64,000 nt of DNA from contig CM031607.1 of NCBI GenBank assembly GCA_018398815.1, positions 88,149,497 through 88,213,496 on the forward strand. The letters run 5' to 3'. How positions within the stretch are numbered: the first letter of the stretch is position 1; the number at the start of each line of letters is the position of its first letter. A program made the position numbers and the translations under genes. The notes beneath the pieces are model-generated. The model searched no databases. It saw only the letters and a list, made by a program, of their open reading frames with translations, and was not told where the DNA came from. Positions 11,980-23,402 of the stretch are shown piece by piece. This DNA comes from Conus ventricosus (Eukaryota; Mollusca; Gastropoda; Neogastropoda; Conidae).

Positions 11980-12490
11980 ATGAACACCGATGATCTGCTA
12001 GAGCTACAGAGCGGCCTAAACCGTCTTGGACTTACAAATGAAGAAGTTGATGACCAAGCTATTATGTCCAAAAAGGAGAGGCTGTATTCTTTGGCAGCAT
12101 GTGGAAAAACAAAACAGTTCCTCGGAACTGAATTCAGCATAGAACAAATTCAAGAGATGTCGCCACAAGACATTGTAAAGTATCATAACAGGTATGAAGC
12201 GCAACTAGGATCAAGAATGGTTAAAAAGTGTTGGGCAAACGGTTCTTAGTTTGTACACTAAACTAGTCAGTAGATTTGCTCCCATTGATTCTGAACAAGA
12301 CTTTATGTATGATTTAACGCAGGATCCAGTTTTAACAAAGTCATTAGAGTCTCTAAGCTGTGATCTATATTACAGATTCGGAACATTGTTATCGCCATTA
12401 ATCATGGGATTAATTACTTTTAATCATATAGATTTTATTTCCCTTCAAAATGACCAAGCCAGGAAAATCAGCAGAATCAGAAAACACTGA
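11980..12490 (+). CDS. Hypothetical Polinton-associated protein, split by a frameshift near 12235
   Basis: Two abutting frames, 11980-12249 (89 residues) and 12251-12490 (79 residues), appear to be one gene. The first begins MNTDDLLELQSGLNRLGLTN and ends in a helical part with KYHNRYEAQLGSRMVK. The second carries LYTKLVSRFAPI, DPVLTKSLESLSCDLYYRFG and LLSPLIMGLITFNHI, the last a hydrophobic segment. The combination of YEAQLG, LYTK, DLYYRFG and LSPL is a pattern I recall from uncharacterised proteins next to Polinton polymerases in cnidarians and molluscs. Function unknown. The 3' end overlaps the start of the next gene by about 40 nt in another frame. Confidence 0.6.
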
Positions 12491-12910
12491 ATCAGGTGGA
12501 GAAAGTGACCAGTGAAAAGCATCCTCATCCTGGGCGTGTTGAAGCAGGAAAAAAATTAGCAGAGTGGAACAGACAAAGAAAAATTAATGTTACAATCACA
12601 GATTATAACTCATCATGAAAACATAACACCGCCAACGCCAGAACAAGTTGATTCAATGCCAGCTATAAAAACTCCATGTGATTCAAGGCCTACAGCGCCA
12701 AAGTCTTCATGGAATATTGAACTTAAAACTGTTGTCATTTTTGGCGCCCTTGCTGCTGCTGGGGGCGGTTATTACGGTTATAAAATATATAAACAACGCT
12801 GGCGAAAACAAAAGCAGTCAAAAAAATCTGAACCACTAAATACAGAAGACAAAAGCATGCCAGAACCACCAACAACAAAAGATCATTTTGATCCATTTCA
12901 AATGCAATAA
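12450..12910 (+). CDS. Basic single-pass membrane protein of the Polinton-type block, frameshifted
   Basis: A start at 12450 (MTKPGKSAESENTES) is followed after a frame change by HPHPGRVEAGKKLAEWNRQR near 12520-12575. The open frame 12587-12910 then holds a Pro-rich linker, one clear membrane segment (TVVIFGALAAAGGGYYGY, about residues 48-65 of that frame), a basic stop-transfer stretch (KQRWRKQKQSKKS) and the short acidic tail DPFQMQ. The GRVEAGKKLAEWN motif, single hydrophobic helix and DPF-like tail recur, from memory, in small proteins of this element type. The role is unknown; a virion membrane or core-attachment function is only a guess. Confidence 0.55.
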
Positions 12911-12955
12911 TATTTTAAGAACTTAATTTTAAAATTTTTTTGATAAAAATAGACC

Positions 12956-13198
12956 ATGGCATATTATTATTTGTTTAAAATGATGGAGTCAATAAATAAA
13001 GACATGGAGTCTATAAAAGACATTTCCATAGACCAGAATTGTAATCAATGCGGTTGCTTAGGATGTAAGAACTTCATTAAGATTTATGCTGACCAATCTT
13101 GCGCAGAGGACGCTAAGCAAAACATCCTCAGCAATGACGCGTTTTTTGAGCCGTGTGTGTACTATATTAGACATCTACTATTTAAGATAAAAACATAG
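12956..13198 (+). CDS. Hypothetical 80-residue Cys-rich protein
   Basis: An intact frame of 80 residues with two closely spaced cysteine pairs (CNQCGCLGC) and further Cys at about residues 49 and 67, which would suit a small zinc-binding or disulfide-bonded domain. It has no signal peptide and no membrane segment. It is the last gene of the rightward set, 45 nt after the membrane-protein gene, and is followed by degenerate repeats. I do not recognise a family. Confidence 0.45.
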   Translation: MAYYYLFKMMESINKDMESIKDISIDQNCNQCGCLGCKNFIKIYADQSCAEDAKQNILSNDAFFEPCVYYIRHLLFKIKT

Positions 13199-13205
13199 AT
13201 TGTAT

Positions 13206-13450
13206 TGTTTTTTTCTGATAATTATAAGATAACTTGAATAAGAACTTGGTTGTACTTAGAGGATGACTTAATTACAATCTTGAGGCAACTTGATGTTAAG
13301 AACTTGAGGGACTTATCAAAACTTTCTTAAGAACTTGAGGTGACTTGTGCCAAGAATTGATTAAGAATTAGGGGTGACTTGCATTAAGAACTTAGAGTTT
13401 ACTTGAATTAAGAACTTGTAGACGATCTGTAGCGTTGTATAAGAACCTAT
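13206..13450 (+). repeat. Degenerate tandem repeats around AAGAACTTGAGGTGACTT
   Basis: Seven or more imperfect units of about 25-35 bp built on ttaagaacttgaggtgacttg follow the last gene. The same series occurs at about 19490-19640, where it opens the second, noisy copy. Its position after the gene block would suit an element end or subterminal repeat, but no terminal inverted repeat partner was found upstream. Confidence 0.7.
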
Positions 13451-14540
13451 GGCGACTTGTGAAAGTAAAATAAAAACACAATCATTTGTTCATTTCTTTT
13501 CCTTACATGCTTTCCTTTGTTGTGGCCCTTCTTTATCACGTATCACTAAAATTGCAGTTGTGGGTGTTTGCCGCATTTGTCACTTTATAGTATGGCGTCA
13601 GCCAAGCAAATCAGCCCGCGTCAATTACACAAAATGCTAGCGGTGCGCCGGTGCCAGTGAATATATTTCCGCTGGGAGTGTTTTCAAAAAATTAAATTTT
13701 AGGAAATCTTGAGGGCTAAATTAGATTTTTGAAAAACTCCACGGTGTAACTAAACTAAATTTAATGCTGGAGGGCAGCAAGTCTATCGCAAACGTGTTGA
13801 ATGTTCACGTATGAATAGTTGAGAGGGCTTGCAACCTTATGTCAAACGTGATCCAACCCGTTTGACATTGTAGTTCGTGAGATCTACAATCATCCAGCTC
13901 CTCTTGTGCTAAAAAGTACACGACTCATTCACATTAAAGTTATAGCAACCAGTATAGGGGATAAACCCAACACATTGAAAGCTTTGACAGATTCTATGTG
14001 ACAAGTGTAAATGTTGCTAAGTTGTTTTTATTTAAGTAAATATTTTTAAAAGCCCAAAACAACTGTATCTTACATACCTAATCACTAGAACGTTCAAATT
14101 TATGTAATACTTCGCATATTCAATGAAAAAATATAGCTTATTAATAATTAATCTCTTCGGAGAGAACTATGAATCCCAGAGGAATATTTAACGGGCGAGG
14201 ACAAGTCGGGGCCGCTGAGAGCATTTAACAGCGTTCGGTGCCAGACAAAGCCACTAATTGCCGCTCTGAGGATCGCCTCCTAATCTGTCGCCGTGCGCTG
14301 TTTTGTTAATTTATGGATAGACTGGTATATAAATTGTTTGAGGAATGCAGTGACAGATTATTATAGAACATGTCGGCAGAAAAGAGACAGTTCAAAAAGA
14401 GAAACAATCTTTGTCAAATGGCTTGCAGTGGAAACAGGGTGACTTGAAAGTGTGTGGTTTATGTCAATGTTTGATCAAAAAATCGTATTTTTTGGTTATG
14501 AAGTCTTGACTGTACAGAAGAAGACTTAAAACAAACCTTG
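13451..14540. other. Gene-poor stretch to the right of the Polinton block
   Basis: No supported gene. It contains an 8-bp perfect hairpin (arms GTCAAACG at 13841-13848 and CGTTTGAC at 13859-13866), a TATATAAA-like word near 14325, and sequence repeated at 19650-20690. The open frame at 13449-13640 is not protein-like and is interrupted in the other copy. Confidence 0.5.
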
Positions 14541-14542
14541 GG

Positions 14543-14577
14543 TCACTTCGCCGAAAACTAGTTTGAGGGCGAAGTGA
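14543..14577. repeat. Perfect 10-bp inverted repeat
   Basis: Arms TCACTTCGCC (14543-14552) and GGCGAAGTGA (14568-14577) enclose a 15-nt loop. The structure is kept in the noisy copy near 20690-20730 (cacttcgcc, then ggcgaagtg), so the two arms survive in both versions. Confidence 0.75.
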
Positions 14578-16080
14578 AAGTTAGATTGGTATTTTATAGT
14601 ATCTTACTCACTTCCCATAAGAGGAGAGTGACCATGTCATGTCGCAGTAACAGAGGAACAGGGTCTGGCGAAGTGCATCCAAGATGCGATGGAAATGAGG
14701 GGCCCGTTATGGTGTACGAAAATGATTTCAGATTGAAATCTCACATCCAAACTCCAAAAACAACACTTGTGTCCCGGGCCCTGTAGACTGCAAGGGCAGC
14801 CCCGAGAAATTTTAAAGAAACATGGACCTTCAAAGAACAGCTGGAGCGTGAAAATCCATGACAGGGAAACAAGACAAAAAAAAAAGTTTGTGTTCGGTGA
14901 TTATGACTTTATGCTCAAGCTGTTGGGCTGTCAGGTGCTCAGGGGACACACCCCTGTCTAATGCCCACTCAAAAAGCCCAAAAACACATTCCACCTATTT
15001 TTAAGAAGGCAACATACACAGGCAGTTTACAGGGCATCAGAGAATTACAAAAGTACAAAAATTCCAAAGAAAAATTGCCAAGCTGCACAATAATGTCATC
15101 AGAAAAACCTATCATTGACATTTCACTCCACCCTGTGGCCCTCCCTATCTGCACATTCTTCTGGGGGTGGGAAAAAAGCACCATGCCTGCTGGAAAGGGA
15201 TGTCATTCTCTAGATAAAGAAATTGCAGAATCCTTTGAGATGAGGGCAAACAGGTAGAGACAAGTCGCCTTTTCTGACTTGTTTTAAAATAAAGAGATTG
15301 AATCTTTTGAAGTAAGAAAAGGGAGCTGGAATCAAGAAAGTGTTTAATGATCTGAAAATGACGCACCCCCTGGTGTTTTCCCGCAAGAACAACAAAAATG
15401 TGGAGAGGGACATAGAAAGAAAACAAAAAAAAGACAGGAAAACACAGCTGACTTAAAAGCTTGTCCGGTCCTGTCACACGATTTAGATGTTCCCGATCGA
15501 ACAAAAACCACAGCGGCATATCATGGGAAATCTTTCATAGCAACCCTGCAAAAAAATATTTGAAGCCCGAGACAAATTTAAAAATGTATGTGAAATGTGT
15601 CACAAAAAAAAAGGGCTGACTCAAGACAAAGGCTACCTTTTCAGAGTAGGGGTATATTAACAGTTCAAAATGCTGAATCACTATTCTCACAACCAACAAA
15701 AATCTCACATCAAAAAAACCATGACGGGGAGTGCTTGACACACTGGATGTATATCAAAAAAATAATTCTTTCTTTTGAAAAAAATTCCCCCGTCGGCATC
15801 ATCCCAAAGCAGTATTTAGAAAAACCCTTGTGTTCCTTTTATCCGTCAAAATCTTTTGGTGGCTCTACATGGGGAACAAGGGGGGGAGGAAAACTGCGTT
15901 ATCAATCGCTGAAGAGAAGGGTGTGGGGGGCTAAAAACAGAGCAGGAGAAATTGCGTTCTGATGTCAGAGCACATGGCTATTGTTCCCCCCCTTTTTCAA
16001 GGTCTGATGCCACTGCCCGCAGAGCAGTTAAAATTAAAAAACGTAAAAATGCCCCTGTTCACTTACAGCACTCGCATTTT
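14578..16080. other. No supported gene; possible LINE endonuclease remnant at its start
   Basis: 14590-14760 aligns with 20735-20857, the stretch next to LINE copy A that resembles a LINE endonuclease read on the minus strand. The rest (14761-16080) has several open frames of 60-120 codons with no recognisable motif and a Lys-rich, error-like texture. Nothing further can be supported. Confidence 0.4.
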
Positions 16081-16807
16081 TGTTGTGTTGTGTGTGTGTG
16101 TGTGTTGTTGTGTGTGTGCACGCTGATCCTTCCCACGGCTCCCAGTTTTTTACATGTTTATAAACTTACTATGTTTTTATTTACAAAAAATGACATCTAT
16201 CTATATCACATCTGCTGAAGATTTTTAGGGGGATATAACCCGGTTATTTAATATCTTACTGTCAAGATCATGAATTTGATTTGGGGTGAGAAAGCACACA
16301 TACACTTTTACATATTAGGCGACACAAGCCAAAAGGGCGACCCTTTTAAAAAAAGCAAGGCACGAACTTGTGCCGATTTTAAAGTTGATCTGGGCAAATT
16401 TTGGGATGGGCAGTATGAAAAGTTTTTATGGCTTTGGAAAATGAAGGAAACCCCCAAAGTGATTTTTGCATGGGGGGTGTGTTGGTGAGTGAGTGAGTGT
16501 GTGGTGTTGTGGTGTGGTGTGTGTGTGTGTGTGGTTTGTGTGTGGTGTGTGTTTTGTGTGTCTGTGACTCTGTGTGTGTGTATGAGAGAGAGAGGGAGGA
16601 GAGAGGGAGAGAGAGAGAGAGAGAGAGGGGAGAGAGAGAGAGAGAGTGTTTGGTGGTGTTTGGGGGTGTATGTGTGTGTTGTGTGCAAATCATAAAAGGT
16701 TCTGTTTCTTCAACTTGCATATACTTAATCTGTTGGGTGAAATCATTGTGTTCTTTCTCCCTCACTCATTTTGGCTGGCCTCATTTGTGTTTTGTCTCTC
16801 CCCTCTC

Positions 16808-16855
<48 letters not shown>

Positions 16856-17060
16856 GTGTGTGTTCATGTGGTGTGGTGTTGTTCATATGTGGGGGGTTGT
16901 GTGGTGTGTGTTTTGTGTGTGGTGTTGTGTGTTGGTGTGTGTGGTGGTGTTCATGTGTGGTTTTTGTTCTATGTGTGTGTTTTGGGGTGTGTGTGTGTGT
17001 GTGTGTGTGGTTTTTGGGGTGTTGTGTGGTTTTTCATGTGTTGTGGGTTTTTTGTAAAAG
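16081..17060. repeat. Compound microsatellite block (TG, GA, CT)
   Basis: TG-rich sequence at 16081-16118 and about 16490-16580 leads to a GA tract (about 16583-16647). Unique-looking sequence of about 150 bp follows, then a CT tract (about 16803-16853), then more TG to about 17030. Open frames here are simple-repeat readthrough on both strands. Confidence 0.9.
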
Positions 17061-18745
17061 GGGTACCACAAAGCATGTTTCAGACATCAGATTTTTGAGC
17101 TACCACGTACCAGGGGTTTGAAATGAAGCTTTTACTGCACATCATTAAAAAGGCATGCTCAGGCAAATCATTTTTTGGCTAAGGAATGCCCGGGTACAGT
17201 TCCGGAGAGCAGAACGAAACAGGAGTATTGCAGTTTATTTATTGTGCCCTTTTTTGCTTTGGGAAACTATTTGTTGTGTGTGTGTTGTGTGTGTGTGTGT
17301 GTGGTGTGTGGTGTGTGTGTGTGTGGTGTGGTGAGAGGAAAAAGGGAGAGAAAGAGTGTGTGTGGTGTGTGTGTGTGGTGTGGTGTGTGTGTTTTGTGTT
17401 GTGTGTGTGGTTTTTTTGTTATGTTTTTTTTGTAAGAGAATCTGTTTAAATTTTTGTTTTTTAAATGAAATTTAAAAAAAGTAAAAGAAAAAATTTGTCC
17501 TGAATACATCTGCCAGCCCCTCAAAACCCCCTCTCCTCCCTCGGGACAATATCTGCCGGGGCATCCCCTACCCCCCCCCCCCCTCACCCCCCCCCCTTCC
17601 CCACAACACATTTCCCCCATTCCGGGCTTGCCTTTTTTGCTCACTAGTGTTTTTAAAACTAAACCCGGTGTCTAGTGTGTATCGACACCCTTGGTGTGCA
17701 TGGGTCTTCTATTTCGAGGGGCCCGGGGGCACCAGCGAAAATCTGCAGCTGGTTCACTTGTTTCAACGTGCGGGATCCGACGCGTGATGGTAGCTGGACA
17801 TTTTTTTACTAACCGCAATATGCTGTCTTCGCAGAGCAAGGAAGGGACTGTGGTTCCATCTAGGGCCCGGGCTGGCTTGGGAAGAGCCCCATTTCTTAAT
17901 TTTCTTATGCGCCCAGCTTACACACGTTCCCATTTTTGAAAAAGCAGGAATGTGTTCACGGTTCACATCACACACTCGCCGCGACGTATGCACATTAACC
18001 GCACCGGCCGGGGGCCGCACGCCGACACACACACCACACACACAACACACACACCACCAACACACACCACACACATTTTTTCAGCTATAGTATACCCATT
18101 TTTGTACCGTTTTGGTTGTTGTTATTCTTTTTAAAGTCTGTTCATGAAAATGATTTAGACGTGGGAAGAAGGGGGGAAAGGGAAGGGGGGGTAGGTGGGA
18201 AGGAGTTGACTGCATTTTTGTTTTATTAAGGGGGGGTATGCCGGGGGACTGGCATGGGTGGTACAAGAGCTTTAAAATGTAAATTTATTTCAAGGGAAAA
18301 TGGGGGGAAAATGTTACTAATTCCAATCAATGAGGGTCAAAGCAAGGACATTGAAAATCATGAGGACACCAAATTAGAAACAACCACACACACACACACA
18401 ACACAACCACACACACCACACACACACACACAAAAAAACGATAACCCTTAATCCTTTAAATCGAATTAGCAAATTTAAAACACTAAGAAACAACAGCCAA
18501 CACATGCATTTTTCATTCAAAAAAAAAAAAAAATGTATATTTTTTTACATATTGAAATATATTGTGCGTGCGGCGGCGTTGTGTGTGTGTGTGGTGTGTG
18601 TGTGTGGTGTAAGCGCGGTCACGGATGAGTCGTGCAGACGGGGATGCTGCTGTAATGCGGCGGCGTTTTTGCTCCAGTTATAGTGAGTGTGTGGTTTTTT
18701 GTGTGGTGTGGTGTTTGGTTGTGTGTGTGTTGTGTGTGTGTTGTG
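17061..18745. repeat. Scattered TG/CA microsatellites and poly-C, no genes
   Basis: TG-rich runs lie at 17272-17415, 18575-18612 and 18690-18745; CA-rich runs at 18025-18078 and 18385-18440. A C-rich tract occupies about 17568-17600. Sequence between them shows no recognisable coding motif. Confidence 0.8.
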
Positions 18746-19489
18746 ATGAAAAAATCATAAAACTGTGGTTTATTTTGTCTTTTTTACGAAGAAATCAGGG
18801 GTTTTTGAATTGTCCGCAAAAAAATTACTTCTGGTTTTTTATGCAAAACTTGAAACTTTTGGGATGTCGAGCATGCGGCTGCCGGGAAATTTAGCTGAGG
18901 AAGGGGATTGTCGTTACATTCGCATTTTTGGGAAAAACAAGCTTTTTAAAAGTTTCTGACCGGACTTTTTGTTGTTGTAGTCTGAGCAGAGGTATGTATC
19001 AAACTTTTATACTAATAATGAGGGAAAATTTTGTTGCCATTTTAACCTGATGTGAGTTAGTTTTTACCGATTTTGTGTGTATTGTCATTGTTTTTAATCT
19101 TGCCTAAAACCCTTACGTACACAATGTCATGCGTTTCTTCGTTTCTGCAGGAAAAAAAACCTGGGCGAGTTTTGGTATTAAAATAAATTTTCTGCAATTC
19201 GCCAAAACAGTCGTCCAGGGCGTTAAGTATTTATTCTTCATGACAACAAAGAATTGTCAAACTGGCAACCCCGTTTTTAACGGGCCCCCTCAGCAAGGCC
19301 CAAAACAGGCTGTAGACGACTGTGCGCATTGCAGACAGGCAGCGTGTGTACAGCGCAGTTAGTAGCGGGGAGGGAGCGGCCTGCACAAACACTGCCTTCC
19401 CCCGCCTTGGCCTGTGCAGCGCGGGTAGGTTAAGCTCTCTTGCTCCTGAAAAATAAAAACCTGCTCTGAACGCCCTGGAGGGAATTGAG
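18746..19489. other. No gene seen
   Basis: Noisy sequence with T-rich tracts. The short open frames lack any recognisable motif. It leads directly into the second copy of the degenerate repeats. Confidence 0.4.
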
Positions 19490-20857
19490 TTAAGAACTTG
19501 AGGTGACTTAATCAAAACTTATTTAAAAATTGAGGTGACTTGGCAAGAACTTGATTAAGAATTGGGGTTGCTTGATTAAGAACTTAGAGGTTACTTGATT
19601 TAAAATTAGAACGCTTGATAGCGACTTGTAAGAACCCCATGGCGCTTGATGAAAAGTAAAATAAAACACAATTTCCCTTGTTACATTCTTTTTCTTCATG
19701 CTTTCCCTTTTGTGGGGCCCTTCATTTTAGTTATCACAAAATTGCGAGCTGGGGCGCGCATTTGTCACTTTACTGTGGGCCCAGCCAAAGCAAATCAGCC
19801 CGCGTCAAATTACACAAAAAAGCATGCGGGGGGCGCCGCGTGCCAGTGAAAATATATTCCCCCCGGGGTTTTCCAAAAATCTAAAATTTTGGGTATTCTT
19901 AGAGGGCTAAATTGATTTTTGGAAAACTCCAGCAGGAGTAAACTAAACTAAATTTTTGGGGCTTGCAAAACTATGCAAACGGGTTTTTTCATGCCGTTTG
20001 ACATGGGGGGAGGGCTTGCAAATTATTCAAACGGGGATGCCAACCCTTTGACATAGTTACGTGAGCCACTAAATCCTCCCGCCCTCTTGCTGCTAAAATA
20101 CACGATTTCACAAACAGTTTGCAACAGTATTATAAACCCAACACATTAAAAATTTCACAATTCTTGGTGCCGTGTAAATGTTGATAAAGTTTTTTTTTAT
20201 TTAAATGAATATTTTTAAAGGCCAACAACAACGTATCTTAATTTCCTTAGTCCCTTTTTGTTCAATATTTTTTATTAAATCTTTGCATATTAATATAAAA
20301 ATTTAAACTTTAATAATTAATTCTCTCTCAGAGAACTAGAAACGAAACATTTAAAGGGGGACATTACGGGCCCCGCTGAGAGCATTTTAAAAGCCGTTGT
20401 GCCCGCAAAGCCACTAATTGCCGCCTGGGGGTCCCTTACCTGTCCGCCCTTGCCGCGTGTTTTGTTAATTTATGGTTGATGGGTTAAAATTGTTTGAGGG
20501 AAGCGACACTATTTATTATGTGACTGTTCGGCAGAAAGAACAGTTAAAAAAAGAAAAACTTTTTTCAAAATGGGTTTCAGTGGAAGACATGCTGGATAAT
20601 TTTTTGGATTTTTGCAAAATTTGAAAAAATCGTTTTTTTTTTGGTTATTGAAGTTTACCTGTCAAGAACTATAAAAAAACCAACCCAGGTCACTTCGCCC
20701 AAAAAATATTTTTAGGGCGAAGTGAGTTTGGATTGGTATTTTTAGTTCTCTTCTTCACTTCCCATAGAGGAGAGTGACCATCAGATCCCCTAACAGCGGA
20801 AGGGTCTGGGAAGCTGCTCCAAGAGCGAAATGAGGTCCCGTTTGGTGACGAAGATAT
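19490..20857 (+). repeat. Noisy second copy of 13260-14720
   Basis: Starts with the AAGAACTTGAGGTGACTT repeats and runs in the same order and orientation as 13260-14720. Shared landmarks are aatcagcccgcgtcaa (19793 versus 13609), the CAAACG hairpin region, gccactaattgccgc (20411 versus 14251) and the TCACTTCGCC inverted repeat. Differences are mostly indels. The last 120 bp, read on the minus strand, encode LISLLEQLPRPF and, in another frame, GHSPLW, both close to the LINE endonuclease of copy A (LVSLIGELPRPF, GHNPLW). Confidence 0.8.
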
Positions 20858-20870
20858 TTGGAGACAGATA
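20858..20870. repeat. Left target-site duplication of LINE copy A
   Basis: TTGGAGACAGATA occurs here and again at 28453-28465, immediately outside the two ends of the LINE. Both flanks read as the endonuclease region of an older LINE, so the duplication is consistent with one insertion event. Confidence 0.8.
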
Positions 20871-23402
20871 AGATAAGATAAGATAATGTTGCTTATAGCC
20901 CAGCCGACCGCAAAGGGCCACATCAGGGCTGTCACCACGTTAAAAATCAACTCACCAGTCAAAAAAAAACAAAAAAAAAAAACCTTTCACACATCTCTTT
21001 AAATGACATCATCTAGAAACGTACCAGAAACTTCGTTAAAAATCTTTCTTCCGTAAAATCTTAAATCAGATGAAAATGTTAATCTCTCTCAAAAACTCAA
21101 GGATCACATCAGGCGGGACATCCCTGAACAGGATCTTCATGGACTCTGCCGTAAAATGTTTGTGTCTCACATCGTGCAAGTCCCAACACTCTAAAAGAAC
21201 ATGTTTCATTGTGAGTGGCGCATGACATGGAATGCACCACGGAGCTTCTTCACTCTTTAAAAGGTAGGCATGGGTAAAATACGAATGGCCGGTGTGCAGC
21301 CGGCACAGAACCGTTTCCTCTTTACGACCTCCCGACGTGGATGGAGGAAGTCCTTAAGGTTTGGACGGATCTGAAAGAGTTTGTTATTCGTCTGTGTGTT
21401 CCAATCCTCCTGCCAGAGGTCTCTCACATAATCATTAATTTTGGGTTTCACATCTGAGCAGGGATATAAGTGTTGGACAGTTTCTCTCTTGTGGCGTTCT
21501 TGGCTAAACGATCAACCATTTCGTTCCCGCCGATGCCAACATGACCTGGAACCCAAGCAAGAGTAATGTTGTAACCGTCCGCCTTCAACTTGCTAAAAAG
21601 TAAAAAAAAAGAGTAAAAGTTCTGGATGCTGAAGGTTGCGGCCAGCTATGGCCTCCAAAGCTGACAGCGAATCCGACAGAACCAGAAAGTCCCTCTTTGA
21701 AGAATGTGAGATTATCTTCAAAGCCAAAACCAGAGCAGTAAGTTCAGCAGAATAGACAGAAGCATCTGAATGAATATGTTTCCAACAGTATCTGAGAAGG
21801 AGCCCCAGGGCAATAGGCTGCACAGGCCACTTCATCTTCAGACTTGGAACCGTCAGTGAAAACTTTTTGACAGGATGGAAATTTCAACAGAGCTCAGCAT
21901 ACAATGCCTTGTACGCCAGAGAGCTGGTAGACTCTTTGCGAAAAGCTGCAAGATCAAAACGAATCTCTGGTGTGAAAAAGGTCCACGGTGGTTGATCCGG
22001 AAACTTGGAAAAATCAGATACTACACCTAGGTCTAGACCTGCATTCTGCACGTGAGGCTGCATACGAAGACCAAACGGCGGAATACATTTAGGGTTGTTT
22101 CAAACTTACTTTGGAACGGAGGGTCAAAGACACAGTCATAGGCAGGGTTTTCTGGTTCCGAGAACAGTCTGATATAATAATTCAAAGATAGTTTCAGCCT
22201 GCGGTTGGACAGTGAAGGTTCGCCCGCCTCTGCGCACAGGCTGTACACAGGGGTGGTGCGGAACGCTCCAAGACAGAGACGAAGCCCTTGATGGTGGATT
22301 GGGTCCAAGAGTTTGAGGTAAGACAATCTTGCGGAGCCGTACACAGCACAACCGTAGACCAGTTTGGAACGGACCAGGGCTCTGTAGAGGTGCAGCAAAG
22401 TTTTCTTATCAGCGCCCCAGTCGGTGTGCGCTACAACTCGCAGAATATTCAGTGCTTTCTGGCAAGCAGTTTTGAGGTTTTTGATGTGGCTGAGAAAGTT
22501 CAGTTTCTGGTCAAAAATGATTCCCAGAAATTTGGCCTCTTTAACAGCTGGAATGGGAGATTTCCCTACTTGAAGTTCGGGATCTGGAAAAAACTGACGG
22601 AAATTATGGAAGTGAATACACTGCGTCTTTGTTGGGGAAAAGGTGAAACCGTTTTCATCGGCCCATCGATGGATTTTATCCACGCAAAGCTGGAGCCTGC
22701 GCTGGACACTCGGGTACAGGCTTCCAGTTGCGTAGACAGCGAAATCATCCACAAACAATGAGCAGTCTGAACCCTGCTGAACTGATTTCACAATGTTATT
22801 AATCTTGATGCTAAAGAGGGCAGGAGACAGGATGCTCCCCTGTGGAACACCCAACTCCTGCTCGTGGACATCAGAGAGAGTGGTGCCAACCCGGACCTGA
22901 AACTGTCGTTCTGCCAAAAAATTTTGAATAAAAAGCGGAAGATGACCTCGAAAACCCAGATCGTGGAGATCATGAAGTATCCCCGACTTCCAGGTGGTAT
23001 CGAAGGCCTTCTCCAAGTCAAAGAAAATTGCCACTGCATGCTGTTTGTTCAGAAAGGCGTTCCGAAGTGTAGATTCCAGACGAATCAAATGGTCAACAGT
23101 AGTCCGATGTTTGCGGAAACCACACTGTTCTTTCGCCAAAAGGCCATCGGTTTCGAGTTTCCACATGAGCCTAGCATTGACCATTTTCTCTACCAATTTA
23201 CAGACACAGCTGGTCAAAGCTATGGGACGGTAGTTTGATGGATTAGAAAGATCTTTTCCAGGTTTGGGGATGGGAATAATGAGGGCTTTTCGCCAAGAAG
23301 GCGGAAAGAAACCAGTAGTCCACACATGGTTGTATACATGTAGCAGGATGTTCAGACCTATTTGCGGAAGATGTTTCAACAGTTGATAATGGATTTCATC
23401 TA

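Noticed and set aside
16308..17071. Several overlapping frames of 100-186 codons
   Set aside because: All are readthrough of TG, GA and CT simple repeats.
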